64,000 bases of DNA from Aequorivita aquimaris (lineage in GTDB: Bacteria > Bacteroidota > Bacteroidia > Flavobacteriales > Flavobacteriaceae), in the NCBI RefSeq assembly GCF_001573155.1, contig NZ_JRWG01000002.1:434001-498000 (forward strand), given 5' to 3'. Position numbers and translations under genes: made by a program. The notes beneath the pieces are model-generated. The model searched no databases, was not told the DNA's origin, and saw only the letters and a program-made list of their open reading frames with translations. Of this stretch, positions 61,874-64,000 are shown piece after piece. Within the stretch, counting starts at the first letter, position 1. Each line of letters opens with the position of its first letter.

Positions 61874-63259
61874 ATGAAACATCTTAACAGATTATTAGTT
61901 GCTGCTATCCTATTTATGGGAATCGGGGTGGCGAACGCGCAAGACGAAAACAATCCTTGGGCTGTTGAGGTTGGTGTAAACGCTGTTGACGTTTATTCAG
62001 CCGGACTTAATGAGGATCAAGTACGTATCCCAGCTGCTGCTAGAGGGGATATCTTTGACGAGTATTTTAATGCAAATGACCACTGGAACATTCTTCCATC
62101 AGTTTCTAGGCTAGCTATTAGCAGATACATTGGTAGTGGTTTTGTATTCACTGCAGCAGGTTCTATTAACAGAATCGACAAATTAGGCGATCTTCCTGCT
62201 GATGACCTTAGCTACTACAGTGCAGATGGAGAGGTTAAGTACAGCTTCAAAAATGCACTAGGCGGTGGATGGTTTGACCCATCTATTGGTATTGGTGGTG
62301 GTTATACTTGGGTTGATAATATCGGCTTTGGTACTGCTAACGCGCTTGCTGGTGTTAAGTTTTGGTTCAACGATTACTTAGCTCTTAACCTTCAATCTAC
62401 TTATAAGCATGCATTTGAGGATTCTTATGGAATTACTCACTTCCAACATTCTGCTGGAATCGTATTCCAGTTTGGTGGAAAAGATACAGACGGTGACGGA
62501 ATCTATGATAAAGATGATGAGTGTCCAGAAACTCCGGGTCTTCCTGAATTCAACGGATGTCCTGATACAGACGGTGACGGAATCGAAGATAGAAATGATG
62601 CTTGCCCTAACACTCCAGGTCTAGCTGAATTCAACGGATGTCCTGATACTGACGGTGATGGAATCGCTGATCCACAGGATGAGTGTCCTACAGTAGCTGG
62701 TCTAGCTGCTCTTAACGGTTGCCCAGATGCAGACGGTGACGGTATCGCTGATAAAGATGATGCTTGTCCTAACGAAGCTGGTCCAAAGGCTAACAACGGT
62801 TGCCCTTACCAAGACAGAGATGGCGACGGTGTTCTTGACAAAGACGATCAGTGTCCAGATGTTGCTGGTACTGTAGCAAACAAAGGTTGTCCAGAAGTTT
62901 CTGTAGAAGTTATCAAGCAATTGAACGAGTACTCTAAAACTATTTTGTTTGACTACGATAAGTCTTCTATAAGAAAAGAGTCTTATGCAGCACTTCAGAG
63001 CATTGCTGATATTATGAAAGAATATCCAAACACTACTTTCCACGTAGAAGGTCACACTGACAGCCGTGGTAGTGATGCATACAATATGAAGCTTTCTAAA
63101 GAAAGAGCTGCTTCTGTTAAGGATTACTTAACTACTATTGGTATGGACGGTAACAGATTAACTTCTGAAGGTTACGGTGAAGAAAGACCAATTGCAACTA
63201 ACAATACTGCAGCTGGTAGACAACAAAACCGTCGTGTTGAGATTTCTTTAAAAAAATAA
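61874..63259 (+). CDS. OmpA family protein with TSP type-3 repeats
   Basis: A 461-residue outer-membrane protein: signal peptide (cleavage near VANAQ), a beta-barrel region (about 22-200), five calcium-binding TSP3 repeats (residues 204-340, unit DTDGDGI..D..D.CP), and a C-terminal OmpA peptidoglycan-binding domain (about 350-461, [19 protein letters not shown]). The gene has a strong promoter and terminator and visibly biased codons (GGT, GCT, TCT, CGT), as expected for an abundant envelope protein. Confidence 0.95.
   Translation: MKHLNRLLVAAILFMGIGVANAQDENNPWAVEVGVNAVDVYSAGLNEDQVRIPAAARGDIFDEYFNANDHWNILPSVSRLAISRYIGSGFVFTAAGSINRIDKLGDLPADDLSYYSADGEVKYSFKNALGGGWFDPSIGIGGGYTWVDNIGFGTANALAGVKFWFNDYLALNLQSTYKHAFEDSYGITHFQHSAGIVFQFGGKDTDGDGIYDKDDECPETPGLPEFNGCPDTDGDGIEDRNDACPNTPGLAEFNGCPDTDGDGIADPQDECPTVAGLAALNGCPDADGDGIADKDDACPNEAGPKANNGCPYQDRDGDGVLDKDDQCPDVAGTVANKGCPEVSVEVIKQLNEYSKTILFDYDKSSIRKESYAALQSIADIMKEYPNTTFHVEGHTDSRGSDAYNMKLSKERAASVKDYLTTIGMDGNRLTSEGYGEERPIATNNTAAGRQQNRRVEISLKK
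62483..62893 (+). repeat. five in-frame 81-87-bp TSP3 coding repeats
   Basis: Four units of 27 codons at 62483, 62564, 62645 and 62726 and a fifth of 29 codons (62807-62893). They are conserved in DNA as well as protein, so they could recombine to change repeat number. Confidence 0.88.
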
Positions 63260-63290
63260 TTTCAACAGATAAGTTTTAATAAATAATTTT

Positions 63291-63321
63291 GAAACGCCTC
63301 CGATTTTCGGAGGCGTTTCTT
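63291..63321 (+). terminator. terminator of the ompA-like gene
   Basis: A perfect 12-bp stem GAAACGCCTCCG/CGGAGGCGTTTC around ATTT, followed by TTATTTTT. Confidence 0.92.
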
Positions 63322-63332
63322 ATTTTTAGGCT

Positions 63333-64000
63333 ATGGTAACATTTCTTCAAGACGCCTTAACCGATGTTAAGAATAGCCTTCCTGATATTTCGGATATTAC
63401 TTTTATATTGCCAAGCAAACGGGCTGGTGGCTTTCTTTTGAACGAATTGAAAAAGAATACTGCTGCCACTTTTTTTGCTCCGCTAATTTGCAGTATTGAA
63501 GAATTTATTGAAGAGCTTTCCAACTTAAAAATCATAAACAATGCTGAACTTCTCTTTAAAAGCTATGAAGCATATCTAAAGACTGATTCAATAACGGAAA
63601 AGGAAGATTTTGAAACCTATTCAACCTGGGCAACCACACTTTTAAATGATTTTAATGAAATAGATCGATACCTCGTTGAACCGACACAATTTTTCAGTTA
63701 TCTGGCTAGTATAAAAACTCTTGAAAGATGGGGCGTAAAGGAAGAAAAGACAGAATTGATAAACAACTATTTGCAATTTTGGGAAAGCCTTCCAGCCTTT
63801 TATGAAAATATTCAATCGCTTCTGCTAAAAGAGCAAATTGGGTATCAAGGAATGGTTTACCGTGAGGCCTCGGCAAATATTGAACATTATATTACTGCCA
63901 ACAAAAATAAGACACACGTCTTCATCGGTTTTAATGCTTTAAACACAGCCGAGCAGCATATTATACAAGAATTGTTGGAAACCGAAACTACAATGGTTTA
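63333..64000 (+). CDS. AddB-like PD-(D/E)XK nuclease family protein, cut by window end
   Basis: The first 222 residues of a protein whose frame is still open at the window end. It starts MVTFLQDALTDVKNSLPDIS, then FILPSKRAGGFLLNELKK and ICSIEEFIEEL, the pattern of the inactivated-helicase N-terminus of AddB-like proteins in Bacteroidota. The nuclease domain would lie beyond the window. It would be the partner of the AddA-like protein at 57366, from which it is separated by kbl and the ompA-like gene. Confidence 0.8.
   Translation, partial: MVTFLQDALTDVKNSLPDISDITFILPSKRAGGFLLNELKKNTAATFFAPLICSIEEFIEELSNLKIINNAELLFKSYEAYLKTDSITEKEDFETYSTWATTLLNDFNEIDRYLVEPTQFFSYLASIKTLERWGVKEEKTELINNYLQFWESLPAFYENIQSLLLKEQIGYQGMVYREASANIEHYITANKNKTHVFIGFNALNTAEQHIIQELLETETTMV

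Noticed and set aside
62483-62893. Regular ~81-bp repeats that might suggest a CRISPR array
   Set aside because: They are in-frame TSP3 coding repeats of an OmpA protein, with no spacers and no cas genes nearby.
1-64000. tRNA or rRNA genes, prophage, insertion sequence, restriction or defence island
   Set aside because: No cloverleaf-like or rRNA-like sequence, transposase, integrase, phage structural gene or defence cluster was found by reading; the AlbA_2 gene alone is not enough to call a defence system.

Overview
The window looks like chromosome of a marine-type Flavobacteriaceae (Bacteroidota), perhaps close to Aequorivita; the genus is a guess. Evidence: moderately low GC, many promoters with the Bacteroidota -7 motif TAnnTTTG, few Shine-Dalgarno sequences, many lipoproteins, a complete Bat aerotolerance operon, an IPExxxVDY protein next to pyruvate kinase, and a TSP3-repeat OmpA protein. 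I see no rRNA or tRNA gene, prophage, complete insertion sequence or CRISPR array. About 50 protein genes fill most of the sequence.

Layout. 0.1-9.6 kb: minus-strand operon moxR, DUF58, a two-membrane-segment BatD-like protein, batA, batB, batC, batD, batE, then a small secreted protein. 9.8-13.1 kb: DUF4382 lipoprotein, SDR oxidoreductase, a small four-helix-bundle (23S intervening-sequence family) gene broken by a TGA and flanked by inverted heptamer arrays, and an AlbA_2 protein. 13.2-16.2 kb: SPFH/GYF protein, double zinc-ribbon membrane protein and metallophosphatase, resembling the YdjI/YdjG part of the Bacillus Psp-like system but without PspA. 16.2-21.7 kb: acyl-ACP desaturase, ALDH7-type dehydrogenase, 3-hydroxyanthranilate dioxygenase, CAP lipoprotein, isoaspartyl peptidase and a small monooxygenase-fold protein. 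21.9-29.9 kb: giant alpha-2-macroglobulin lipoprotein coupled to PBP1C. 30-36.2 kb: GbsR/MarR-type repressor with an RND efflux operon behind a palindromic operator. 36.3-45.4 kb: GH2 mannosidase, GH20 hexosaminidase, CutC, several small proteins, DNA polymerase IV and an SH3 lipoprotein. 45.4-53.7 kb: pyk, IPExxxVDY, rnc, fabF, acpP, purN, RNase H, a SPOR-domain protein and a PfkB kinase. 53.8-57.2 kb: purF and sod, converging on an 880-bp interval that holds two related candidate small RNA genes and a degenerate tandem repeat. 57.4-64 kb: AddA-like helicase-nuclease, kbl, ompA and the start of an AddB-like nuclease cut by the window end.

Most of this is core chromosome. The signals least explained by known genes are: (i) two homologous promoter-to-terminator units at 55837-56275, with three tandem sequences beside them complementary to the 3' part of the second unit; (ii) a perfect 15-bp inverted repeat covering the start codon of 3-hydroxyanthranilate dioxygenase; (iii) a palindromic repeat inserted in frame in the alpha-2-macroglobulin gene; (iv) the four-helix-bundle element; and (v) the PspA-less SPFH/zinc-ribbon operon. 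Nothing here was tested by database search or folding software.
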